From positions 14,741,872 through 14,805,871 of the forward strand of contig NC_058499.1 of NCBI RefSeq assembly GCF_020382885.2: a stretch of DNA of 64,000 bases. The letters run 5' to 3'. Source of the DNA: Scatophagus argus (lineage: Eukaryota; Chordata; Actinopteri; Scatophagidae). Below the pieces are notes generated by a model. The model was not told the DNA's origin. It was given only the letters and a program-made list of their open reading frames with translations, and did no database searches. A program made the position numbers and the translations under genes. Numbering within the stretch: the first letter of the stretch is position 1; each line of letters opens with the position of its first letter. Positions 10,511 through 22,400 of the stretch are shown one piece after another.

Positions 10511-12384
10511 GCCTCCCTCTCTGCACTCTTGACCCATGTACAGCTTTAGCTTCTGCACACTTTTCCAAAGCCATCAACCTATCAGACTTCCGTTTAAATT
10601 TTAAATCTGTTGACATTAACCTTACAAAAGAGCAGGCTGTGCAGCCCCCAGCTGATGCTCAGCTTACACTCCCACGCTCTCAGTATCCAAGATGAATATT
10701 ATTACCACACATCTACACAACTAAATGATCTGTTTCACCTTACCAGCCACTTCCCTGATTTCCAGCTTCTTAACACCACAAGTATTTGATGAGCAACGAG
10801 TGATTAGGAAGCAGCCGGTCAGTCAGTAGAGTGTAAAACAGAACACTTCTCCCTGTTTTGTTCCTGCCAGCAAGAGTTTTGTCAGAGACAATTGTACTTC
10901 AAAGATCCACAGTGCCCTTCCTTCTGAGAACCTCACCTGCTTTCTCTGAAGACGTATTCCAGGTGAAATTGCCACTGCCAAACATTTTCTAGAGAATGTG
11001 TCAGAGTGACCTGTGCAGCATGACTCAACTAGGTGGAGAGCTGAAGAGGTTTCCTGCCGCATACCTGAGCTATGCCAGGGAGACACGAATGAATGGTTTT
11101 GCTGCAGCTCCAGCCTTCGCTATTGCGTCAACATGTTGGAAGATCCTGATCTTCTTCTATGTGTTTAATTTGAGAATCAGTGCATCATGACTTTAGAAGA
11201 GCCAAAATGAGGTTACCCCAAAGCATGGCTGGCCTCGTATTCTGTGCCCATGTGAGAAATTCAGTGTGTCAGTTCACCTGGTAAGGATGCAACTTGGGTC
11301 AACTTTGACTTTGAAGGTGCACCAACCACAGCTGCCTAGTATTAAACCCCAGGATTGGTCCAGGACGTACTGTTGGGGTTGCATCTTTCTGCTTGGAAAC
11401 ACCTGCAAATCCCTCAGGGAGGAGCTGGAGGAAGTTGCAGGGGAAAAGGATGTCTGGACTGCAGTGATTGTTTCAACTATAACAAATATTGTGCAGACGT
11501 GCAACCTGAAAATAAATAGAGGAGGGTCTGACCTTTGACAAAACAGCATGTAATAATAAAAACAATAATAATAATTTTAAGTGTTAAATGGTAGTTGAAT
11601 TGCAATAGCGATTGAATGTTAAATTCAAGCCTTATTACTGTAACTTATGCCCTTGCTGTGAGTGACAGTGTAGCTGAAGGACTGGAGCTGTGAACTGATC
11701 TGCTGATTTGTTAACAATATTTACAGAAAGGAGGATGGGTGTAGGTGCATACCTCGAATTTGCATGAAAAAATGTGAAGATTATCTTGGAATCAATTTTT
11801 ATTGCAAGGATTTTATGGCATAAGCCAATCCAGGAGTAAAATGCTGCACATTTTCATGTTTTGAATCCAAATCCTAAATATCTTCTCAGGCAATATGGTT
11901 TACCAGAATAGATACAGCAGGAGGCTGATTTACTTATGACCTAGATTATCTTATTTATTTAATGAAGTTAGTCAGCATTTTGCCTCTGAGAAATATGTTT
12001 GTTATGTCTGTTTGAATGGTTCAATAAATACCCTACATGAGAGGTTCTGGATATCCACAGCCTTATTTCTCCTATTTATATTCAACTAGCAATATTGACT
12101 GAAGTTGTGACAGGTTTTGCTGTTTGTTGGATGGCATGCTATGCAGTTGGATCTGCATTTTCACTTTGTCAATTAGTCTGCATCCACCATCTTGAAAACA
12201 GTAAGAATTCTTGCCCTGATATGATGGAGACAGTCTGTTTCATAATTACATTTTCAGCGGGTTCTGAACATTATTGTAAGGGTCTTTTTTTCTGGTGTCC
12301 CTCACAACTCTAAGGCAACTTTAGCTTCATCTCACTAACAGTGCTGCTATTAGAGACATAACAAGAAAACTGAACACATTTCTT
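10511..12384 (+). other. armc10 3' UTR and intergenic sequence
   Basis: No coding exon is visible. Candidate poly(A) signals AATAAA lie near 11512, near 11554 and at 12023-12028, so the 3' UTR may be 1.0-1.5 kb. ORFs of 90 codons or fewer here lack family features. Confidence 0.5.
12023..12028 (+). terminator. Candidate distal poly(A) signal of armc10
   Basis: AATAAA within tcaataaatac, about 1.5 kb after the stop codon. Earlier AATAAA copies near 11512 and 11554 are alternatives. Confidence 0.35.
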
Positions 12385-12985
12385 TAAGTCTCAGGCCACT
12401 GCTTTGGCTTCCAGTGTGTTAATGAATACAGTTTAAAATACTGCTGCTTGTCTATTAATGAAACAGGCCTTGGACCAAAACACATCTGATTTTTTCTTTT
12501 ATCCTATGAATTGTCTCAGCCATATTATCTGGGAGGGCACACTCCTAACTGTTTCCAGAGTCCAAGCTAAATGTGTAGAAGCAACAGACTTTCTCAGGTG
12601 AAAATCCAACGTAAGAGGGCATGACAGCTGAAAGTCACTCAAATACAGCTCACCATTAGGCTTATTGTAAAGTTTGTAATGCAGGCCCCCTGTGAGAAGT
12701 AAAAAATAAGTCTGAATGACATTGATGACATCGGCAGACTGCTGGTGTGGTGTCACCAGGGTTATTTTCTCAGATTTCACAGTTTTCACACACTGAGTAG
12801 AGCTCTTCATGGATAAGATGACCCCTGAAGCTCTTATCATCCACCTTGCATTTACATCATTTCTATATAGTATTCATTTCTAAAGGCTCCATGGTCTTAT
12901 TTCCTTGAATCTTTCTAATTATGTATAACACTTTGAATTGCCCTTGTGTATGAGCTGTGCTTTGCAAATAAATTGTAATGTAGGA
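12385..12985 (+). mobile_element. Degenerate 3' end of a LINE (L2/Rex-like) retrotransposon
   Basis: Broken translations resemble the C-terminal part of fish LINE reverse transcriptases: a WLPV motif, then FKILLLVY, then GLGPKHI, with stops and frameshifts between. The 3' end carries the typical LINE tail region (cactttgaattgccc, then tgtgctttgcaaataaa). Only about 600 bp remain, as expected for a 5'-truncated insertion. It is clearly inactive. The minus-strand 113-codon ORF here is a shadow. The family was recognised from memory, and a repeat-library search would settle it. Confidence 0.72.
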
Positions 12986-13129
12986 GAGTAAATACGCATA
13001 TCCGGTTACAGTGATTTATTTAAACAAAAAAAAAATCAAAATCACCAGTTCCCTTGGATAAACCCGTGATTTCTATAATGTGATGATGAATTTCCACAAC
13101 ACGCTTTAAAAATGCTGATGATGATGATG

Positions 13130-13411
13130 CGTTCAGGTCTTTGTCTCCTCCCTCCCTCCCTCTCTCCCAGGCCTACACACAGCCTCCCCCCACCCCCGGA
13201 ACAAACGAGATGACCGTCGGTGGATCATCCTGTGCTCCATCAGAGTCACACTGAGGATCGGCGAGTGCAGGCTGGCGGACGCAACCCAGCGCACGGATCA
13301 GCAGGCGGGTGGCAGCAGTGCAAAACAATTCGGATTAGCCGCGTCAGCTATGAACATCCATAACGTTAAGTAGAAGTAAACGCTCGCACACCACACAGTA
13401 ACGCGTCGAGG
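13130..13411 (+). promoter_or_regulatory. GC-rich 5' UTR/promoter of dennd5b
   Basis: Local base composition shifts to GC-rich, with pyrimidine runs (cctccctccctccctctctccc) and a C-rich block near 13186-13199 just before the first coding exon. No TATA box is evident, consistent with a CpG-type promoter. The exact start site cannot be read. Confidence 0.45.
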
Positions 13412-16400
13412 ATGAGCGGGGCTGCAGCGGCCACAGGATCGGCTTCTTGCCGTTTCGCCCACTATTTTGTTGTGTGTGGAGTGGACACGGAGACGGGCCT
13501 GGAGCCGGACGACGGAGCAGGTAGGTCAGATGGTCTGCAAACATGGGCGAAACAAATCCACACTACAAAAGAAAACACACACACGAGGATATGTGTCATG
13601 TTATGCTTCATGTAAAAGCGTTTAACATTTCATGCCCATGAAATGACATCCTTTTCGGTATGTTTCCATTAGACGTCATGTTTGTCGTCCTTTCAAAGCT
13701 TTGTTGACAACATAAAATCTGCCTTTGCAGACTACAGCCCATGTACGACCACTTACATTTTATTTCAAATAAATCCCACGATCATTTGCTAATAAATTCT
13801 TTTGTAATGGCTTAAAAACATGCATCGCTAATTGAAGATCAGGTTGCTTTTAGTCTAATAAAAACACAAAATCCCATAGGATGCAAATGTTTTTTTTATG
13901 AACGTTAAGCAGTTTGACAGAATTTATTTTATCACCCTATAACATTGTCCTTTGTGTAATCTCTGCTTGGGGACAATACATTACAGTTCTGTTCATCGTG
14001 TTTTGATCATATTTTCAAGACAGAAGTGAGAATATAAGCTTTGTTGCTTTCTGCAAGTCATCCACTGCTACATCTGGAACACAGGCGAGAGAAAGGGTTG
14101 AACAGAAGAAGGACAACTGCATCACATCCTGCCCAGTAAAGCTGGAGCAGAGATGGATCATCCACACAGTGGTTCATGGTCAACATGGGGCTGAAATACA
14201 CTGAACTGTATGTGGTTTGTCTTTCTTTCTTTTTTATTTTTTATTTTAGCTGTCTCATCATTTTCCTGCTCTCAAACCCTTTGTTTTAGCCAAACACATC
14301 TGTCCGTTATTCACCAAAAGCCAGAGGTGGTGGAGGAACACTGTGGTGTATCTTGAACGTCACTTCCAGGTTTGAGTTGCAGGGCTCAGTCACACCCTGT
14401 ATTCGCTCTGTGTTCTTTGTAGCAGAAGTGTATCTCATGTACATCCTCAGGGGAAAGATGGCTGTCGCTTTTTTTTCTTTTCCTTCTGCCATGCTGTTTT
14501 TTTTCTTCTAATATATAGTGTGTAGTATAGCAAGCTATATTTAGGATGAGCTCTGTATCATGTTGGAGCTTTGCTGCAGATTATTTAGTGCTCTAACTTA
14601 CCAGTGGGGACTTTGATAGCCTGCTCCCTGCAGTGAGTGATAGCACTGCTGGCTGGTATATCTGAGCTCCACCAAGCTGCTTATGTAACAGCAGGTCATC
14701 GCAGATCCACTGCAGCAGGGGGGCTCCGCTGCTTTCACTGTTTCTTTACATAGATATCTTCTATAAGCTGCAGCCAAGCAAAAGATGTTTACTCTCGCAT
14801 GTCTACCAGCCTTAGGAGTGTTTTGGCCGTGTGAGCTCGTCTCTTTTTGTGTACGTATGTATGTATGTGGGTAATTAGCGAATGCCTACAGACAAACAAT
14901 CTGCTCTTGTTGGCTTCTCAATAGACGCCACTGTGTTTTCTGTAGCCTAATCAAATTTCACGTGACGTTGCCCGTTGGCACGCTGAACGGCCGAGGTTTC
15001 AGTGCCGGCTCAGGCCTGATGACTGTCACAGGGGGATGACATCAGTGGAGGCTGAGAACTCCCTGAGAGCTGCCTTACAATGCTGAACTGACTGAAAAGA
15101 GTTGCATGCATTTTGCATTTTTCTTAGTCACACATGCGCTTCTTGAAGGCAGAAATGTTGGTCTGATGTATTGTATTTTTGGGTACTGAACACTTACTTT
15201 TATCTTTTATTTTAAGTACATGAGCCCAGCATCACATCGGTGTCTCAGACATGAGATGAAGAGCAAAATTTGTCATTTTTTTTCTTGTCTCACCTTCAGT
15301 GGACGGACAGGTCTGTGATGTAACGACAGGATGGCTTGAACTGCCAGAAAGACATAACTCCTCATTAGTCAGTGCCAGCTGACATGTGCTGTCATTTTAA
15401 TCTCTTTCCTCTTTTTATATCTGTCCTCATCTGCTCACGTAATGGTGTGATGGATAGGATGGTGGGGGTGATGCAGTTGGTGAAAATGACAGATGTCTAC
15501 CTTTATGGGTGCTCAGTCATTGATTAAATGGGCCTGTTTTAGGGATGGGAGACCATTATGGGTGATGAGTGTTTGTGATGAATGTCTTAACTGTGATGAT
15601 GAATATGAAACACTTGTTTTTTTTCTCCAAAAACACCAACAGATTGATGTTATAGTGACAGTGATGAGGACTTCCTTGTACTGATGATTAGAGCTGAGGT
15701 TGATTGGAAAAAGAATGTCATCAATTTTCTTTGGTCATCAATTAATTCATTTTTTTAAAAGCAGAAATGCCAAACTTTAACACGTTCCAGCATATCAGCT
15801 GTGAAATTTTCTTTGTCTGCTGTGATTATAAACTGTATACATTTGGGTTTTTTGGACTGCTGGCTGGACAAAATAGGCAACTTGCAGATGTCACCATTTT
15901 GTTTTAGGAAACTGATGGACAGTTTTCACTCTTTGATGGACAAAATTATTAATCAATGAAACAATAAATAATAATTATTTGCAGCCCTTTGGATGAGGTT
16001 AAGTATCATGCTCCTCATTAGTACACAGACATTTTCTGCTGTGTGTATGTCAATGTGGTAAGAGGCAGAAACACACTAATTACAGCCTATAGCCTAACTG
16101 AAACAGGCATTTAAGCCTTCATTCAAAGGGTAAAACAAACCTCCCTCTTACTCTGTTCTTTTAACGCGGTGAAAGAGAGAGAGAGAGACCACTTGAATGT
16201 GTCGTATCTCTTCGGTGGGAGCTCGTATCAGGAGGACTGTAGATTTTAATTGGGTCATCTGATGAAACTCTGTGTGACGTAATGGCTGACAAGCCTTGTC
16301 TTTAGGGCTGTCTTTGGGGCCGTGCTGTTCTTCTGCGAGTCTTCGATTCTGCCTCTCAGCTCCCACACCAGTTTGTATCCATGGCGAAGAACACTGACTC

Positions 16401-19400
16401 CCCCTCTTGTGACCGTCATCTATTAGCTTGTCTTCCACCTACCGGTCTGACTCAGTTTAACTTGAAGTGGTGCTCCTGTCTCACTCTGCCTGTGGCGCAG
16501 TTTCCTCTCTCGGGGTGCCGTGCGTCATCTCGTAGGCAGGTGAGGCGGATGTTCCTGAATGCTGAATGTGTGCGTCAAAGCTGGCAGCTGAGAGAAGACT
16601 GTTTTTTGCAGTGGTTTTTGTTCATGTGGCTGTGATGATGTGAGGTACGGCTGAACGCGAAGTCTGACAGATCATGGTGAAATGGGGAATACTGTAGAGT
16701 GAAGAGGAGTGTTGAAGGGCAACCCCTCAGAAAGTTTTTTCAGCAGTTCTGTCTCATCCACTCATTCTCACACAGGCTGCATGTAACTGGAGCTGGAGGC
16801 TGACACAAGGTGCAGAGGATGGGCAGAGGAGAAACTTGAGACAGACATGACAATGCATATATTCAATGTAGAAATGTAGAGGTTTTCCTGCATGCGCTGC
16901 AGATTCAGTCCTTTCATATATGTGCAGCTGTTGATGTATGAAAAAGGAGCATATTTTCATCCTTTGCGCAGTTCCTAGATTGTAGATTTTCCCACTGCAG
17001 CATGTCAGGGATGAGGGGTGTCGTACTGCTTTCTTAGTCTATCGCTATGGTAATGAGTTGTGTTACATAACCCTCGGAAGGGTTTTTCCCTCTTTGCTGC
17101 AGAGAGGCACTTTTTTTCAGCCCGTGTCAAGCAAGGTCGTCCTGTCCGAGCTTTTTCATAAATCAAAGTTGCTGTCATTTTGTGACGTCTTCTGTTCTGT
17201 CCTTTTCCTCTTGCAACGAATGGCCTCTCAGCAGCGATGAGGTTCACAGTTCACTCCGTGCTAATACGATAATCCCGTCACATCTCTTTTTCTGTGTGTG
17301 TCTGTCTGTCTTTCAGGCGAGGCCTTCGAGCAGAGCCCCATTCGACGGTCCTTCAAGTCAAAGGTTCTGGTGCACTACCCTGAAAACACAGACAGGAACC
17401 CCTTCAATAAAGATGCTGTCAACATGGTGAGATCTCAGATTGCACACAAGGGACACTCTTCTTCAGTGTCGCTCGTTTTCTTTCACAACAATGGAAATGA
17501 TAAGGATGGACAAGATGTGTCCTGTTTGTAGGTCAGATGTTTTGTGGTTCTTCCAATCAGTGTACAAGAACACTGGTACAAATGACAAAAGAAGAACATG
17601 ATAACAACTGGAAAAAGGGTATTGGCAGCTGTTTATCTTTGCTTGTCTGCAGCCTCTCATAGAATATACTCCCTTGTCTTTTTTTGTCTAAATACACAGG
17701 ACTTGTTTATTGTTCTGTGTTGGGAAAGCAGGTCAGGATGATAAAAGCATAAGCCTCAAAAGAATTGTTAGTCAGATGGAATTAAATTATTTTTGTTCTA
17801 CTGCCTGCCTTTTTTACACACCAGAATTTGTTGTCAACAGTCTCCCAGTACAAACCATAGTATTTATTTTGCATTACTTGAAAAAGCATTCAATTTTTGC
17901 ATTGACTGGATTTTACAGAACAATATCAATTCAATAGATCAGCTTTACCAGTGTCAGGTGTCAGGTATCACCTTCTTATACAACCCCCCCCCATGGTCCC
18001 TTTTAAATTACCGTACAGCACAATTGATTGGATAGGCATACTCTGTAATGGGTTTGTGTTTACGTTGTCCCCGATAGGTTTTAGATTAGTATTCAGAAAT
18101 CAAGATATCAGAGATCATTGTTAAAGGTTGCATTTAAGTCACCACCTCATTCTAAACCTTCTTTTATGTTTTCTTCTCCCTTTCCTTTTCTTTGTTCCAT
18201 ACATTTTCCCTGCAGCTCTGTATGCCGAGGGGTCTTTCCTTTCGCACGCAGGCAGATCCACTCGACCCTCAGTTTCACTCATTCACCATGTCTTTTGAGG
18301 ATGGCACACGTTCCTATGGCTTTGTCCACACCTTCTACGAGGAGGTGACCAGTGCTCAGATAATCACTGCCATGCAGACTCTCTACCAGATGCATCATGT
18401 GGAGCACCACTCAGCTTCCTCTGCCTCCTCTCCCTCTTCCTCATCTTCGTCTGCTTCCTCCCCTTCCACCTCCAGCATGGACTCACTTGTGAGCAGCTTG
18501 GATGAGTCAGACGCTGAGTCTCTGGCCGGGGTGTCTGGTTGCCTCGGCTGTGCAGGCTCCTTTGATTCAGCACGGGACACACTATATGTCTCCAAAGCCC
18601 TCTGCCTCCTCACACCACTCCCCTTCCTTCAAGCTTCTCGACAGTTTTTGTCTCAGCTACACCGGGCTGTCGCGTCACACATAGCTCCACCTCTCCCTCT
18701 GGAAAGCTACATCCACAATATCCTGTATGAGGTGCCACTGCCTCCTCCTGGCAGGTCACTGAGGTTCCATGGGGTACAGGGACCCATCGTGTGCCAGCGG
18801 CCTGGGCCGGGTGAGCTTCCAATGGGGGAGTATCCTCTTGGAGAGGCATTCTCTCTGCTGGGTGTGGACAATATGGTGAAACTACTCACCTGTGCACTTC
18901 TGGAGACTCAAGTCCTGCTTTGCTCTAAAGGTCAGCACGCTGTTCCCTGCTCAGTTCTTAGCATGCTTGAGGTGACACTCAAAATGAGAAATTCACACAT
19001 TTTGATGTGATGAATGTGAAAATGTATATTATAATTATAATTTTAGTTGGGCCCGTAGATAGGGATATGAATGAAAAGGCTCTATTAGCAACTCATGGAA
19101 ACCGCTTCATTGAAATGCTGTTACAGCTAATGTCCTGAGTTCTTCCCTTGATACATAAAGGTGAATCATTCGTGCTGATGTCCCATCTTTCATCTCCTCA
19201 GACTACCAGCGTTTGATGACAGTAGCAGAGGGTGTCACCACCTTGCTGTTCCCATTCCAGTGGCAGCACATCTACCTGCCCATTGTTCCTGCACCTCTGC
19301 TTCACCTGCTGGATGCTCCTGTGCCATTCCTGATGGGTATCCAGCGCAGAGACGGAGCTCAGCGATCCTCCCTCCACCTTCCTCATGAGGTACAGGACTA

Positions 19401-22400
19401 AACAAGGATCTTATGTGTAAATGCATCTGAAGTTTCCTATGTGAACCTGCCACTCCGAATTTGAGACTGCAAAAATTTTCATAAACATTGAAGCGAACAT
19501 TGAAGAATCTTGAAAACTTGATAAACTGAATGCTGAACTGATGCTTTTACACTCATTTGCTGTAACACCTCTGTCCTGTATGCGTGACAATTTGTCCTCT
19601 GACTCCGGCCTGTCGAACTGAGACGGTACATTTCCTCCTCACCAGTCCAATCACTTTATGGTGTATGAATATCTCACTGAAGCCTCTTTGAAGTCGATGT
19701 GCCCCAGGAAGAAGGCAGTTGAAAGACAGCTTGGGGGGATGAAAGCAAAAGTGCAGAGCATGAGAGATCCAGAATAATGGGACTCGATGAATAATTAATG
19801 ACAGTTAGGGATCACCACTTATTTCTTGAGTTGTGAGTGGTAATTTGCAAGGAAATCAGAAATAACACAGTTTGGTTCACATGAACGAAAAAAATGCTTA
19901 AATACTTAAATGGTCCTTCTTAATATTGATATACAGGGAAAACCTTCAAAACATATGATTGTCTCCTGATATTTGAATTTAAAAAGAGGATGAAAAGACA
20001 AAGAAGTGAAGAGGTTGAAACTGCAGAGAGTAAGTGGATGTCTGCAACTGTCTGCTACAGTACATCCTCCAACTTCCCCCGAGGCTGTAAACTGAGGTCG
20101 CTGTTGAAGGTCATGTTGCTGCTGACTGCACTGTGCTTCACTGCTGCTTATGAAGCAGTATTTTTAAATCAGTGCCTATCATTCTCACACTGTTCTGTAA
20201 TTCTTTGCTCAACAGCTTCGTGGGCTCAGGTTTTTCTTGTTTACTTTCACTGGCTTTCACTGTTTGTTTGCCAATGAAAGCCTGATATTTCCTAATTTCC
20301 CCTCTTGCAGTGATAGCAGTAATCATTCGATAATCCTTCACGTACTAATATCCTCTGAGGCTTATAACGGTGAAATGCCAAGAATCTATTAATGGAAAAT
20401 AAATCTTGATCTCTGATCTTAATTGGATGTAAAAGCTTAGCCAGAATAGTCTGTACGTTTTGATTGGGTCAACATGTTATGATTATCTGAGGGAGGATTG
20501 AGTTGGAAAGTGTTTTTTTTATCTATATTTTTAAGTCTCTTGTTTGTCTCTGCTCAGGCCAACCTGTGCTTTGTGGACATTGATAACCACTGTGTCGAGG
20601 CTCCTGAGGACCTACCTGTGTTTCCAGACCAGATCGAACTAATCCAGGAACTGAGTGAGGTGCTTCTACGTTTCGGGCTCCCTCCGCAGGGCGGTGCAGT
20701 CACTAAGCCCACCACCACCTCCCCTCGCCTGAGCAGCCTGGTGCTGGAGGATCTGATGGAGGACAGAAGGAATGGGAACCTCGGAGGAGAGGAGCTGGCA
20801 GTGCTGGAGAGGCTGCAGGCTCTGGCGCGGAGGTGCGGAGGAGGAAAAATGTCAGATGGAGGGAAGACGCTGGGTCACGTATTTGAGGAGGAGGAGGAAG
20901 AGCTGAAGGCAGCGAAACTGAATATTCAGCTGAGGGAGGTGTTTGCTGCACGTTTTGCTGCCATGCTTGGCAGGTATGAGGACTTTGTCATCCACAGCGC
21001 TCTTGATTTGGACTCCTGGTTGAGCAACCGAGAGGGGACATTCAGTTTTGACAAGGTACAGTAGATTCAGTAGATTTTTGAAATCCTTTTGAAGAAACCC
21101 TATATCTTTGTCGAGATACAGACAAATATATATTGAAAGTGTTTGTGCTTTGCAACATTTCAGGGCTCCTTTCTCTCAGTGCAGCCTGCAACCCACTTGC
21201 ACTTCTTGTCCCGGTTCCTGGAGACATCCATGTTTTCTTCTTTTGTGGATGGGAAGGTGATATCACGCTGGGCAGATAGAGATCCAATGCAGCAGCTGTT
21301 TGACAACCGTCTGGAGAGGGAACGACTGTATGACACAGATGAGGAGGACTTTCGTAATTGTCGCTACAGGAAATGCACCTCGCTCTTTGAGTCAGGTACT
21401 GTGAAGGTGCTCAGGGACAAAAAAGGATGCACTATGACATACATGTTGTGGTGAGATAAGATACAAAACAGATACTGTATTCCTACCACAAGGAACACAG
21501 GACAAATTGTGTAACAAAAACAGAAATCCAACTCAGATGTTGCTGTTAATATATCGCATTACGTCCCTATCCAGGGCTTTTTTGGAAAACTTGACATTGA
21601 CATGCATATGCAGAGAAGACTGATTAACCTATGACTTCTGAAAGCAAACAGTGACAGTATACAATTGACAGAATTTTGACGCTTAATACTCACTTAAATT
21701 ATTACATGTAGTAATTAGAAGGGACTATATGTTTTCATGAGAACCTACATCAAACCAAAAGAACTCTTTTCAGCATTTAGATAGTAAATAGCCAGAAAAT
21801 AGATTGAAGCCCCAGTTGGTAGATTGAGCAGAACGATGTGATTAAAGAGGATGCTAGATTTTCTAGAGGGAATCTGTAAATCTGTTACCGTCTGGCCTTC
21901 TGTTTGGGTTTATTCTGTACAGTATGTTGATTAAGTTACTTGGATGCACTGTTGGAGGGGGACATGTGGGCCCGAACATTTAACTATTCTACTGGTGGAA
22001 ACAGTTTTTAGATGGAAATGAAAATCATATCCTATCCCTTCTGAAACATAAAAGGGAATGGATATAATCTGATATGGGGCAGAGGGGGTGAGTAACGTTA
22101 GGGAATTAGAGAGGGGTGAATTAAAATCTGTGGCAGAGGGTGAACTCTGTATGGTATACGGAGGACAGAGCTTTGTGCTTTGAAGTCCTGCCAGCCTCTC
22201 TGCAAAAAAGAAATGCACCGCTTGCATCTCAGTCTGACCACACTGTTGTTCACATTCTGTCTCTGCCTCAGAGATGTTGCTCCATCTCTTTTGATGTATT
22301 GTACTGTCAGCCACATAATCTCACACTGTGCTCTTGTGTGCCATACATCCTGGTCTTCCTCTCAGTCACTTTACAACTTAATAAACCAAGTAGCACTTAA

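Noticed and set aside
12499-12840. 113-codon minus-strand ORF
   Set aside because: It is the antisense shadow of the LINE fragment, whose sense strand shows reverse-transcriptase-like words.
18364-18849. Several minus-strand ORFs opposite dennd5b exon 3
   Set aside because: Shadows of the conserved DENN coding strand; the Glu-rich runs are the complement of the Ser codon repeat.
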